This document shows positions 40,277 to 49,077 of a DNA stretch of 64,000 bases, piece by piece; the stretch's first letter is position 1, and the number at the start of each line of letters is the position of its first letter. This DNA is from Flavobacterium sp. Lineage in GTDB: Bacteria > Bacteroidota > Bacteroidia > Flavobacteriales > Flavobacteriaceae. Under the pieces are notes generated by a model. That model saw nothing but the letters and a program-made list of their open reading frames with translations, was not told the DNA's origin and made no database searches. The position numbers were made by a program, and so were the translations under genes. The stretch spans positions 557,001 to 621,000 of the forward strand of contig NZ_JBCNKR010000004.1 in the NCBI RefSeq assembly GCF_039595935.1, read 5' to 3'.

Positions 40277-42094
40277 ATGAAAAAAATCCTAACATTACTA
40301 CTACTAACCACATTTTACGCCGGACAATCACAAGGCTTAATTTCGAATGTTCCAAACCGAAATACCACATCTTTAAACGGAGTTTGGAATTATATCGTTG
40401 ACCCTTATGAAACAGGTTATTACAGTTTTCACCACGATGTTTACGACAAACAGGAAAAAGCTCCAAAATCGGCATATTATAGTAATTATCATGCCCAAAA
40501 CAAACAGGAATTAGTTGAATACGATTTTGATAAATCGCCAAAAATCAATATTCCGGGCGACTGGACTTCGCAGGTTCCTGAACTGAAATATTACGAAGGA
40601 ACAGTTTGGTTCAAAAAATCTTTTGATTATGATCTTAAAGCTAATAAACGTCTTTTTGTGTATTTGGGAGCCATCAATTACAAAGCTGATGTTTATTTAA
40701 ACGGAAAAAAACTGGGAAGACATGAAGGCGGTTTTACGCCATTTAATTATGAAGTGACTTCGATTATAAAACCAAAAGATAATTATTTGGTTATTAAAGT
40801 TGATAACACACGCCATAAAGAAGATGTACCAACGCTTAATACCGATTGGTGGAATTATGGCGGAATTACACGCGATGTGACTCTAATTGAAGAAGAAGCT
40901 TCATTTGTTGAAGATTACACGATTCAGCTTAAAAAGAATAATAATGCTGTGATTTCAGGTTTTATTAAAATCAATAATTTAGATCCGGCAAAAAATCAGG
41001 CATCAGTTTCTATTCCTGAATTAAAAATCAATTACAAAGGAAAAATTGGTGCTGACGGAATTTTAAATTTTGAAATTCCGGCTAAAAAAATCTCATACTG
41101 GTCGCCTGAAAATCCAAAATTATATGATGTTACAATCGATTTTAACGGACAAAAATTAAATGATAAAATTGGTTTCAGAACTATTGAAACTAAGGAAGAT
41201 AAAATTTTATTAAACGGAAAACCTATCTTTTTAAGAGGAATTTCGATTCACGAAGAAAATGCAAAAGGCGGGCGTGCGAATTCTCAGGAAGATGCTTTAC
41301 GTTTATTAAACTGGGCAAAAGAATTGGGCTGTAATTATGTTCGTTTGGCGCATTATCCACACAATGAAAACATTATCAGAGAAGCTGATAAAATGGGATT
41401 AATGGTTTGGGAGGAAATTCCGGTTTACTGGACAGTTGAATTTACAAACGATAACACTTATAAAAATGCCGAAGATCAATTGACTGCGGCTATTACAAGA
41501 GATAAAAACAGAGCTTGTATTATTATTTGGTCTATGGCAAATGAAACGCCAATTTCTGACGCTAGAAATGCTTTCATTAAAAAATTGGTTGACCATACTA
41601 AAGTTTTAGACAATACAAGATTAATCAGTGCGGCTTTATTAACACAAAGCGATGCAGAAGGATTCGGAACTATCAACGATGCTATTGGTGATTATTTAGA
41701 TATTATTTCTTTCAATCAATATTTAGGCTGGTACGGCGGAAAACTTGAAGATGCTGAAAAAATCTTCTGGAAAACCAAATACAACAAACCTGTTATTGTT
41801 TCTGAGTTTGGAGGAGATGCCAAACAAGGTTTACACGGAGAAAAAAATGAACGCTGGACAGAAGAGTTTCAGGAATATTTATACATCCAAAACCTGAAAA
41901 TGATCGAAAAAATTCCTCATTTAAGCGGATTAAGTCCATGGATTTTAGTTGATTTCAGATCGCCAAGAAGACTTCTTCCTGGAATTCAGGACGAATACAA
42001 CCGTAAAGGATTAATCTCAAATGATGGTAATAAAAAGAAAGCTTTTTACATTATGCAGAATTGGTATGATAAAAAGAAAAAAGAGCAAAATTAA
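40277..42094 (+). CDS. GH2 glycosidase, beta-glucuronidase-like
   Basis: 605 residues, the compact length of beta-glucuronidases, with signal peptide MKKILTLLLLTTFYAGQSQG. Jelly-roll (INIPGDWTSQVPELKYYEGTVWF), Ig-like and TIM-barrel domains are in the usual order. The acid/base is E423 (WSMANE) and the nucleophile E510 (VIVSEFGGDAKQG). The SEFGGDA string and the length favour beta-glucuronidase over beta-galactosidase, which fits a uronate-containing substrate feeding the mannonate pathway. It is the last gene of the SusCD locus; the 103-bp gap to the next gene shows no strong terminator. Confidence 0.9.
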   Translation: MKKILTLLLLTTFYAGQSQGLISNVPNRNTTSLNGVWNYIVDPYETGYYSFHHDVYDKQEKAPKSAYYSNYHAQNKQELVEYDFDKSPKINIPGDWTSQVPELKYYEGTVWFKKSFDYDLKANKRLFVYLGAINYKADVYLNGKKLGRHEGGFTPFNYEVTSIIKPKDNYLVIKVDNTRHKEDVPTLNTDWWNYGGITRDVTLIEEEASFVEDYTIQLKKNNNAVISGFIKINNLDPAKNQASVSIPELKINYKGKIGADGILNFEIPAKKISYWSPENPKLYDVTIDFNGQKLNDKIGFRTIETKEDKILLNGKPIFLRGISIHEENAKGGRANSQEDALRLLNWAKELGCNYVRLAHYPHNENIIREADKMGLMVWEEIPVYWTVEFTNDNTYKNAEDQLTAAITRDKNRACIIIWSMANETPISDARNAFIKKLVDHTKVLDNTRLISAALLTQSDAEGFGTINDAIGDYLDIISFNQYLGWYGGKLEDAEKIFWKTKYNKPVIVSEFGGDAKQGLHGEKNERWTEEFQEYLYIQNLKMIEKIPHLSGLSPWILVDFRSPRRLLPGIQDEYNRKGLISNDGNKKKAFYIMQNWYDKKKKEQN

Positions 42095-42197
42095 AATCAC
42101 ACCGTTAGCAATTCATTAACAAAAAACTGACTGCAATTTATATGATTTTTCTTCATTATTAATTTACTTTGTAGTTATTCTAAAAAATTGTAAACCT

Positions 42198-42761
42198 ATG
42201 AAAAAATTATGTTTATTGGCAGTTACTTTATTTGCTGCCTTTACAGTTCAGGCGCAGGAAGTAGTGAAATTTGCTCCGCTTGATGCAAGTCCGGTTGATA
42301 TTTCTTATTTTCCAAACAAAGCCGTTAAATTCAAAAAAGGTGATAATCCAAATCCAGTTATCAAAGTTATTTACTCTAGACCTTCTGTAAAAGGAAGAAC
42401 TATTTTTGGAGATTTAACTAAGTTTGGAGAAGTTTGGAGAGTTGGTGCTAATGAAAATACCGAAATCAAATTTTACAAAGCTGTAACAATTGATGGTAAA
42501 AACATTCCGGCAGGAACTTACAGCTTATTTGCTATTCCTGAAAAAGACAAATGGACAATCATCATCAACAAAGAACTAGATTTATGGGGTGCATATCCTT
42601 ATGATGAAAGCAAAGATGTTGTGAGAGTTTCTGTTCCTGTAAAACCAGTTTCTACTGTAATCGAAGCTTTATCTATTGCTTTTACAGCTCAGGGAAATGT
42701 TGCTAATCTTGTTATAGGATGGGATAAAACAACAGTTGAATTGCCAATTACGGTTAAATAA
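42198..42761 (+). CDS. secreted DUF2911-family protein
   Basis: 187 residues with signal peptide ending VQAQ (~20). The DUF2911 pattern is clear: VIYSRPSVKGRTIFG, KFGEVWRVGANENTEIKF, IPAGTYSLFAIPEKDKWTIIINKE and WGAYPYD. Members are common in Bacteroidota; their biochemical role is unknown to me. It stands alone, followed at once by a terminator shared with the convergent molybdenum enzyme operon, so it is probably a monocistronic housekeeping gene rather than part of the glycan locus. Confidence 0.9.
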   Translation: MKKLCLLAVTLFAAFTVQAQEVVKFAPLDASPVDISYFPNKAVKFKKGDNPNPVIKVIYSRPSVKGRTIFGDLTKFGEVWRVGANENTEIKFYKAVTIDGKNIPAGTYSLFAIPEKDKWTIIINKELDLWGAYPYDESKDVVRVSVPVKPVSTVIEALSIAFTAQGNVANLVIGWDKTTVELPITVK

Positions 42762-42779
42762 TTTAGCTTTTGCAGATAT

Positions 42780-42814
42780 AAAAAAAGAGTCATTGAAAAA
42801 TGACTCTTTTTTTG
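42780..42814. terminator. bidirectional terminator between DUF2911 and molybdenum hydroxylase operon
   Basis: AAAAAAAGAGTCATT pairs with AATGACTCTTTTTTT around GAAA, giving a U-tract on both strands for the two convergent transcripts. Confidence 0.92.
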
Positions 42815-42816
42815 TT

Positions 42817-45021
42817 TTAAACCTTAACGGTTTCTATAATTTTATCGAGTGTAATTGGTAAATCTCTAACACGTTTTCCTGTTGCGTTAAAAACAGCATT
42901 TGCAATTGCAGGCGCCATTCCAACCAAAGCCGTTTCGCCAAGACCTTTAGTTCCCATTGGGTTGCTAATTGGATCTTTTTTATTTACGAAGAAAACTTCC
43001 TGTTTTTCAATATCGGCATTTACAGGAACATGATAATCAGCAAAATTATTGTTGATTGGACGACCAAAACGATGATCGATTTCCAGAGCTTCCATCAATC
43101 CCATTCCGATACCTCCTACTGCTCCGCCATACATTTGTCCGGCAGACGTTTTTTGGTTGATAACCGTTCCAATATCGGCGCAGGAAACCACGTGAGCCAA
43201 TCGTATTTTACCCAAATTCGGATTTACTAATACTTTTACAAAGTGAACTGAAAACGAATAAATAGAATATTTCTTAGCTTCCTCTGCTCCTTTTGACAAA
43301 TTTTCAACTTCTAATCCTTCTAACTTATTTTCAGCAAGTAAAGAAGTCAAAGCAATAGATTTAGAATTGTCATTTTTAGCAGCAATCAAACCATTTGCAA
43401 AAGTCAAATCAGTAATAGCAATTCCTTTAAAAACTGGATTTTGCGTAGCCAATTCCAATACTTTACTAACTAATAAATTACAAGAATCGTGTACCGCTGA
43501 ACCTACAGAAGAAGTCGTAGCCGAACCTCCTTGCGTTGGGCCTTTTGGCAATCCGCTTTTTCCCATTTCAATAATAACATTTTCAACAGGTAAACCGGTA
43601 ATTTCAGCTCCAATTGCTGTCATCATAGTGGCCGTTCCCGGTCCCATATCGTTAACGCTGCATTGCAGAACCAGATTTCCGTCTGGTAAAAATTTTGCTT
43701 TTACAGAAGTTGGACTTCTATAACAGCCAAAAGTTCCGGTTCCCATTCCGTAACCCACAAGCCAGTTTCCTTCCTTTACAGAACCCGGTTCATTTTTACG
43801 GTTTTTCCAACCAATGCGTTCCATTCCGCCTTCGTAGCATTCAAGAAGATATTTACTGCTCCACGGTTTATTTTGTTCCAAATCTTTTTCGGCATAATTC
43901 AGTTTTCGAAATTCAATTGGATCTAAGTTTAATTTATAGGCCATTTCATCCATTGCACATTCTAATGCAAAAGAACCTGTAGCTTCGCCCGGACCGCGCA
44001 TCCAGATTGGCGTGCAAGTATCTAAAGGCACAATTCTGTAACGCGTTGAAACATTTTCGCAATCATAAATAAATCGCGACATGTTTACCGTTCCTTCCAT
44101 AAAATCTTCATAACTCGATGTCATAGCAACCGCTTCGTGCGTTAAACCAGTAAGTTTTCCTGCTTTTGTAGCCCCAAGACCCATTTTTTGAATTGTAAAA
44201 GGTCTAAAACCAACATTGGTAAACATCTGTTCGCGATGTAAAACCAATTTTACTGGACGGTTTAATTTTTTAGAACCAATTAAAGCCGCAATTTCATAGG
44301 GCCAGGTATGCAATCCCATTCCAAATGCACCTCCTAGATATTCAGAATGAACTTCTACATCTTCTGCAGGAACTCCAAAAACTCCGGCAACACTTTTTCT
44401 GGTTCCTTCAACACCTTGGCTTTTGGTATATAAAATAGGTTTGTTTCCGTCCCATTTTGCAATAATATTAGCCAATTCCATCGGATTATGAACTTCAGTC
44501 GGGATCGTATATTCAGCTTCTAAAATTACTTCTGCATTTTTATAGCCATCCTGAACACCTCTGTGATAATCATTTCCTTTATCGGTATCGACTTTTTTCT
44601 CCTTATCAGCCGCTTTTTTTAATTCTGTCGAATGTTCTTCTTTAAAATAATCGGCTTTAATTAAACTTGCTGCATATTGCATACGTTCAAAAGTATCCGC
44701 AATAACCAACGCAATTGGCTGATCGTAATACAAAACCGAATCATCTTTGAAAATCTGAAGCGGCTGTCCAAAATTATGTTTGTCTTTTGCTTTTTGATAG
44801 CCAACAGGTTTATCAACATTCAAATGCGTAATAACCGCCAAAACTCCCGGCGCCCATTCCGCTTTTTTAGTATCAATGGTTTTGATTCTTCCTTTTGCAA
44901 TGGTGCTTCCAACCAAACAGGCATACACAACTCCAGGCGTTTTATATTCGGCAGAATAAGTTGCTGATCCTGTTACTTTAGCAAATCCGTCAACTCTATT
45001 AATATTACTTGTCTTGCTCAT
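42817..45021 (-). CDS. molybdenum hydroxylase large subunit (xanthine dehydrogenase/aldehyde oxidoreductase family)
   Basis: 734 residues, the length of YagR/PaoC-type large subunits. The N-terminal a/b hammerhead (VTGSATYSAEYKTPGVVYACLV) is followed by the molybdopterin-binding part: GGAFGMGLHTWPYE, IWMRGPGEATGSFALE, QGGSATTSSVG and the C-terminal NPMGTKGLGETALVG containing the catalytic Glu. It oxidises an aldehyde or heteroaromatic substrate by hydroxylation. It has no signal of its own and would be exported with the Tat-bearing small subunit. Last of a three-gene operon, 8 bp after the FAD subunit. The substrate is not predictable. Confidence 0.95.
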   Translation of the reverse strand: MSKTSNINRVDGFAKVTGSATYSAEYKTPGVVYACLVGSTIAKGRIKTIDTKKAEWAPGVLAVITHLNVDKPVGYQKAKDKHNFGQPLQIFKDDSVLYYDQPIALVIADTFERMQYAASLIKADYFKEEHSTELKKAADKEKKVDTDKGNDYHRGVQDGYKNAEVILEAEYTIPTEVHNPMELANIIAKWDGNKPILYTKSQGVEGTRKSVAGVFGVPAEDVEVHSEYLGGAFGMGLHTWPYEIAALIGSKKLNRPVKLVLHREQMFTNVGFRPFTIQKMGLGATKAGKLTGLTHEAVAMTSSYEDFMEGTVNMSRFIYDCENVSTRYRIVPLDTCTPIWMRGPGEATGSFALECAMDEMAYKLNLDPIEFRKLNYAEKDLEQNKPWSSKYLLECYEGGMERIGWKNRKNEPGSVKEGNWLVGYGMGTGTFGCYRSPTSVKAKFLPDGNLVLQCSVNDMGPGTATMMTAIGAEITGLPVENVIIEMGKSGLPKGPTQGGSATTSSVGSAVHDSCNLLVSKVLELATQNPVFKGIAITDLTFANGLIAAKNDNSKSIALTSLLAENKLEGLEVENLSKGAEEAKKYSIYSFSVHFVKVLVNPNLGKIRLAHVVSCADIGTVINQKTSAGQMYGGAVGGIGMGLMEALEIDHRFGRPINNNFADYHVPVNADIEKQEVFFVNKKDPISNPMGTKGLGETALVGMAPAIANAVFNATGKRVRDLPITLDKIIETVKV

Positions 45022-45029
45022 AATTCTAA

Positions 45030-46010
45030 TTATTTTGATGCTGCTATTGTAAGTGCTTCCGTTATGGCATTTGGTGCTAAGGTCAATTTAAAATCATTGT
45101 CTCCGTAACTTCTTGCACCTTTCATTGCTAAATTTGCTGCTTGTTTAAAAATTTCTTCTGAAACCGTTTTTCCTTTCAGAAACTCTTCTGCTTCAGTTAA
45201 TCGCCAGGGTTTATGTGCCACACCGCCCATGGCAAGTCTCACATCATTAATTACATTATTTTTTAGATCTAAAGCCGCAGCAACAGATACCAGCGCAAAC
45301 GCATAACTCGTTCTGTCACGCACTTTTAGATAATACACATTTTTAGTAAAATTATTATCCGGAATTTCTACCGAAGTAATCAATTCTTTGTTTTCTAAAG
45401 TATTGTCTTTTTCAGGCGTATTTCCCGGCAGGCGATGAAAATCTGTGAATTTAATTTGTCGTTTTCCTTTTGGTCCTTCAACTAAAACATTAGCATCTAA
45501 AGCCGCCAAAGCCACGCACATATCACTTGGGTGAACCGCAATACAGCTTTCTGAAGCACCAAAAATAGCGTGCATTCTGTTGGCACCGCCAATCGCACCG
45601 CAGCCACTTTTTGGATTTCTTTTATTACAAGGCATATCGTTATTGTAGTAATATGAACAGCGTGTTTTTTGAAGCATGTTTCCTCCAACCGTTGCCATAT
45701 GCCTGATTTGCTGAGATGCTCCGGCCGCTAAAGCCAAAGCCAGCAAAGGGTGTTTTTCTTTTATCGATGAATCCTCAGCAACCTGACTGTTTTTTGCCAA
45801 AGCGCCAATCGAAACTTTTCCTTTTAGAAATTCTATTTTCTTTAAGTCTAATCCGTTGATGTCGATTAATTTATCTGGAGCTGTAACATTCTTTTTCATT
45901 AAATCAACGAGATTCGTTCCGCCTGCAATAAACATCGCTGAACTTTCTTTGCTGATATTTGTTACTGCTGAACCTGATGATAAAGCTCTAATTATCTGGA
46001 AATTTTTCAT
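45030..46010 (-). CDS. molybdenum hydroxylase FAD-binding subunit
   Basis: 326 residues, matching YagS/PaoB-type FAD subunits. FAD contacts are visible in FIAGGTNLVDLMKKNV (~28-43) and the ATVGGNMLQKTRCSYY string (~104-119). The latter is followed by a Cys-containing insert (MPCNKRNPKSGCGAIGG) that in PaoB binds an extra [4Fe-4S] cluster. VRLAMGGVAHKPWR marks the C-terminal CO_deh_flav_C domain. It passes electrons from the iron-sulfur subunit to the acceptor. Its start overlaps the upstream gene's stop by 4 bp (ATGA), showing translational coupling. Confidence 0.94.
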   Translation of the reverse strand: MKNFQIIRALSSGSAVTNISKESSAMFIAGGTNLVDLMKKNVTAPDKLIDINGLDLKKIEFLKGKVSIGALAKNSQVAEDSSIKEKHPLLALALAAGASQQIRHMATVGGNMLQKTRCSYYYNNDMPCNKRNPKSGCGAIGGANRMHAIFGASESCIAVHPSDMCVALAALDANVLVEGPKGKRQIKFTDFHRLPGNTPEKDNTLENKELITSVEIPDNNFTKNVYYLKVRDRTSYAFALVSVAAALDLKNNVINDVRLAMGGVAHKPWRLTEAEEFLKGKTVSEEIFKQAANLAMKGARSYGDNDFKLTLAPNAITEALTIAASK

Positions 46011-46645
46011 AACTCTTTCCCTCCTTCCTTCACTTCAGTTATGGCGTCAACGATATTGTGGTAAGCTCCGCATCTGCAAATATTTCCGCTCATGTATTCC
46101 CTGATTTCTTCTCTGCTGTTTGCATGACCTTCTTTTATACAGGCGATTCCCGACATGATTTGTCCCGGTGTGCAGTACCCGCACTGAAAACCGTCATGTT
46201 TGATAAAAGCTTCCTGCATTGGGTGCAGTTTTTTTCCTTTTGAAAGTCCTTCGATTGTTGTCACCTGAGCATTTTGCTGCATGCTTGCCAAAGTCAGGCA
46301 CGATAAAATTCGGGTTCCGTTTACGTGAACTGTACAGGCACCGCATTGCCCGTGATCACAGCCTTTTTTGGTTCCGGTAAGCTGCAATTGTTCTCTTAAA
46401 AGATCAAGTAAAGTAGTTCTTGGCTCAATATTAAGATTATGCATTTTGCCATTTACTTCGATAGAAAGCGGCACTGTCTCTAAATATTCAGCTATTTTTT
46501 CATCCCATTTATTCTCGGATGCCATTACCAGCGAAGGCGGTGTAAAGGCGAGAGCGGTCAAAAGTCCCGACTTTTTTATAAAGTCACGACGAGAATTTGA
46601 GTCATTCTCCGTTACTTCATTTGGATTATTTTTTTTAGAAGCCAT
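46007..46645 (-). CDS. molybdenum hydroxylase [2Fe-2S] subunit with Tat signal
   Basis: 212 residues. The N-terminus carries a twin-arginine signal (SRRDFIKKSGLLTALAF, ~18-34), so the holoenzyme should be folded and exported to the periplasm. The plant-ferredoxin-type cluster is bound by C-DHGQC-GAC...C (~95-117) and the second cluster by CGYC...CRCG (~155-195). First gene of the three-gene operon; the order small-FAD-large equals YagTSR/PaoABC. Regulation is not evident: upstream lies a 454-bp repeat-filled gap shared with the divergent cysteine desulfurase gene. Confidence 0.95.
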   Translation of the reverse strand: MASKKNNPNEVTENDSNSRRDFIKKSGLLTALAFTPPSLVMASENKWDEKIAEYLETVPLSIEVNGKMHNLNIEPRTTLLDLLREQLQLTGTKKGCDHGQCGACTVHVNGTRILSCLTLASMQQNAQVTTIEGLSKGKKLHPMQEAFIKHDGFQCGYCTPGQIMSGIACIKEGHANSREEIREYMSGNICRCGAYHNIVDAITEVKEGGKEL

Positions 46646-47099
46646 TCTATCTATTTTAAATTAGCAAAATCACTTTGGGTCATCCTAACAAATTTAACAA
46701 TCTTAATCCACAAAAAATTATGAAATTCAAACATTAGGCTTATTTAGAATAATTACAATTTCGGTGTGGATTTTAACGCAAAGAACGCTAAGGTTTTTTA
46801 TCTCAGTTTGCGGTAAATAAAGGCAAAGTTCGCAAAGCTGAATTTGATATTTGGGGTGTTTTTTAACGCAAAGTTCGCAAAGGTTTTTTGTCTCATATTG
46901 TGTTAAGCGAAGGCAAAGTTCGCAAAGCTGGAATTGATAAAGCTTTGCGAACTTTACAATTATCTAGATAATTAACTTAAAAAAAACTTTGCGCTCTTTG
47001 CGATAAACCTTTGCGTGCTTTGCGTTAAAAAAAACGCGCATCAAGCTGATTTCTTCTTTAATTTGAAAAATTGTATTTTTACGAGATTAAGTTTTTACT
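46646..47099. repeat. 454-bp gene-free gap filled with CGCAAAG tandem and inverted repeats
   Basis: Two ~75-bp direct imperfect copies start near 46774 and 46865 (TTTTAACGCAAAG...GCAAAGTTCGCAAAGCTG...TTGAT). A short inverted copy lies at 46940-46957 (AAAGCTTTGCGAACTTTA). Then come CTTTGCGCTCTTTGCG and CTTTGCGTGCTTTGCGTTAA (46985-47030). Both divergent promoters must lie at the edges. There is no gene. Confidence 0.85.
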
Positions 47100-48236
47100 A
47101 TGCCGAATCAGCAACCTATTTACCTTGACAATAATGCGACAACCCGTGTTGATGAACGCGTTTTGGAAGCCATGCTGCCTTATTTTACAGATTTCTACGC
47201 TAACTCAACAAGTCAGCATATTGCAGGATTAACGGTTAACGAAGCTGTTGAAAATGCGGCCTGGCATACTGCTGATTTAATTAATGCTGATACGGAAGAA
47301 ATTATTTATACGTCGGGCGCAACAGAAAGCATAAATCTGGCGATTAAAGGTTTGATTAATGAAGAAAAAAAACACATTATAACAGTTTCTACAGAACACA
47401 AAGCGGTATTGGAAACTTGTCACTTTATGGAAAGTATCGGATTCGAAATCAGCTATTTACCAGTTGATAAAGACGGTCTTTTAGATATTAATCTTTTAAA
47501 TGAAACAATTACTGCTAAAACACTGGTTTTCATCGGAATGCTTTCTAATAATGAAACGGGTGTCATACAAAATGTCAGCGAAATTTCTACCATTTTAAAA
47601 AATAAAAATGTGCTGTTTATGTGTGATGCTACTCAGTCTGCAGGAAAAATCCTGATTGATGTAAAAACTCTTGGAATTGATCTTTTGGTTTTGTCTGCAC
47701 ATAAATTTTATGGTCCAAAAGGAGTTGGTGCTTTGTATATTTCGGCGAAAGCCAAACTAAAATTACTTCCTCAGATTCTTGGCGGCGGACAACAGCGAAA
47801 ATTACGAAGTGGAACTCTTAACGTTCCCGGAATTATCGGTTTAGGTAAAGCTGCAGAAATAGCTGTAAATCAATTAGAAAAAGATAAAAACAGAATCGAA
47901 ATATTACGTAACAAACTAGAAATCGGTTTATTACAATTTAAAGATTCTTTTGTAAACGGAAATATTCAAAACCGAATTTGTAATACTTCGAATATTTGTT
48001 TTCCGGGTGTAAATTCAGAAAAGCTAATTATGGCTTTGGGAAATATTTCGGTTTCAAATGGTTCTTCTTGCTCGGCTGTTACTTCTGAGCCTTCCCATGT
48101 TTTAAAAGCGATGGGATTATCTGATGAAGATGCTTTGAGTTCAATTCGTTTTAGTTTGGGACGATTTACTACAGAAGAAGATATTGATATAGTTATTGAG
48201 CGGGTTTTGGCTCTAGCAGAAGAATTGAAAGTCTAG
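47100..48236 (+). CDS. cysteine desulfurase family protein (NifS/IscS-like), possibly for molybdenum cofactor sulfuration
   Basis: 378 residues, a class V PLP aminotransferase. Family strings: YLDNNATTRVDERVLEAM, TSGATESINLAIKG, HKAVLETC, CDATQSAGK and LSAHKFYGPKG with PLP lysine K202. The active-site loop Cys is C324 (SNGSSCSAV). It takes sulfur from cysteine to form a protein persulfide. Iron-sulfur assembly is the default role, but its position between a molybdenum hydroxylase operon and MocA/XdhC genes suggests the XdhC-partner role of making the essential Mo=S ligand. That assignment is inference. Confidence 0.9.
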   Translation: MPNQQPIYLDNNATTRVDERVLEAMLPYFTDFYANSTSQHIAGLTVNEAVENAAWHTADLINADTEEIIYTSGATESINLAIKGLINEEKKHIITVSTEHKAVLETCHFMESIGFEISYLPVDKDGLLDINLLNETITAKTLVFIGMLSNNETGVIQNVSEISTILKNKNVLFMCDATQSAGKILIDVKTLGIDLLVLSAHKFYGPKGVGALYISAKAKLKLLPQILGGGQQRKLRSGTLNVPGIIGLGKAAEIAVNQLEKDKNRIEILRNKLEIGLLQFKDSFVNGNIQNRICNTSNICFPGVNSEKLIMALGNISVSNGSSCSAVTSEPSHVLKAMGLSDEDALSSIRFSLGRFTTEEDIDIVIERVLALAEELKV

Positions 48237-48311
48237 TTTTAATTTCAGAAGCTGTTGTCTATTTTTTTTGTTTCACGCAGATTTTGCAGATTTAGCCGAT
48301 TTTTCTCATTT

Positions 48312-48415
48312 TTGTCATCCTGACGAAGGAAGGATCTTCGCTAGTAATTCCATAAGCTAAATCACCAATCTTTGTAGAGCTACTTACGAAGATCCTTCCT
48401 TCGTCAGGATGACAA
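48312..48415. repeat. ~104-bp interspersed inverted repeat, copy 4
   Basis: Perfect 29-bp arms at 48312-48340 and 48387-48415 (TTGTCATCCTGACGAAGGAA and onward). The core has CACCAATCTTTGTAGAGC. It lies between the convergent desulfurase and MocA-like genes. Confidence 0.9.
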
Positions 48416-48474
48416 AAAAATAGTACTTAGAATATAAAACCTATCAGCCTTTGCACCTCTGAACCTTTGAGCCT

Positions 48475-49077
48475 TTATCCTAAAAGCTTGTCGTAATCTT
48501 CTTCCGTATCAATATCAATATTTCCTTTTTCGAAAGAAACTGAAACGGTGTCTTCAGAATACTTTTTAATAATTTTCTTAGCTCCTTCCTGCCCTTTTAA
48601 TCCCAATAATTCATTGAAATGTTTTTTATGAAATAAAACCGGTGTTCCTAAAGTTTCAGAATAGGTAGAAGCAACAATGTTTTTTTGGGTTTTATGATGT
48701 TCACTTATAAGATTTTCAAACACTAAATTGCTTATAAAAGGCTGATCGCAAACTGTAATAATACATTGTTCACTATCGGGGTTTAAGTGTAAAAGTTCAT
48801 TGACTCCTTTCACTATAGAAGACGACATTCCATTTTCCCATTCAGCATTAAAACATAAAGTTATTTCAGCCGAATTAAGCTCTTTTTCAATTATTTCTTT
48901 ATTCGCTCCTGTTACGACTAAAACAAATGAATTTGGGACTTTTAAAGCTTCTGAAACTGTATTTTTTAAAAGCGTTGATTCTTTGTATTCCAATAATTGT
49001 TTTGGGCGGCCTAATCTTGAAGAGTTCCCTGCAGCTAAAATGACGATTCCGGTTTTATGTAGAAATTTATCTTTCAT
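48475..49077 (-). CDS. mocA: molybdenum cofactor nucleotidyltransferase, MocA-like
   Basis: 200 residues from the ATG at 49075-49077. A longer frame starting at 49164 only reads through the end of xdhC. The MobA/GlmU-type nucleotide-binding motif VILAAGNSSRLGRPKQLLEY (~12-31) is intact, followed by VVTGANKE, NAEWENGMSSSIVKG and the metal-binding CDQPF (~115). MocA transfers CMP to molybdopterin, the form used by xanthine-dehydrogenase-family enzymes. The start overlaps the xdhC stop by 11 bp, so the two are translationally coupled. It fits the molybdenum hydroxylase next door. Confidence 0.87.
   Translation of the reverse strand: MKDKFLHKTGIVILAAGNSSRLGRPKQLLEYKESTLLKNTVSEALKVPNSFVLVVTGANKEIIEKELNSAEITLCFNAEWENGMSSSIVKGVNELLHLNPDSEQCIITVCDQPFISNLVFENLISEHHKTQKNIVASTYSETLGTPVLFHKKHFNELLGLKGQEGAKKIIKKYSEDTVSVSFEKGNIDIDTEEDYDKLLG

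Noticed and set aside
46770..47035. CRISPR-like array
   Set aside because: Units vary in length, occur in both orientations and lack uniform spacers or cas genes.
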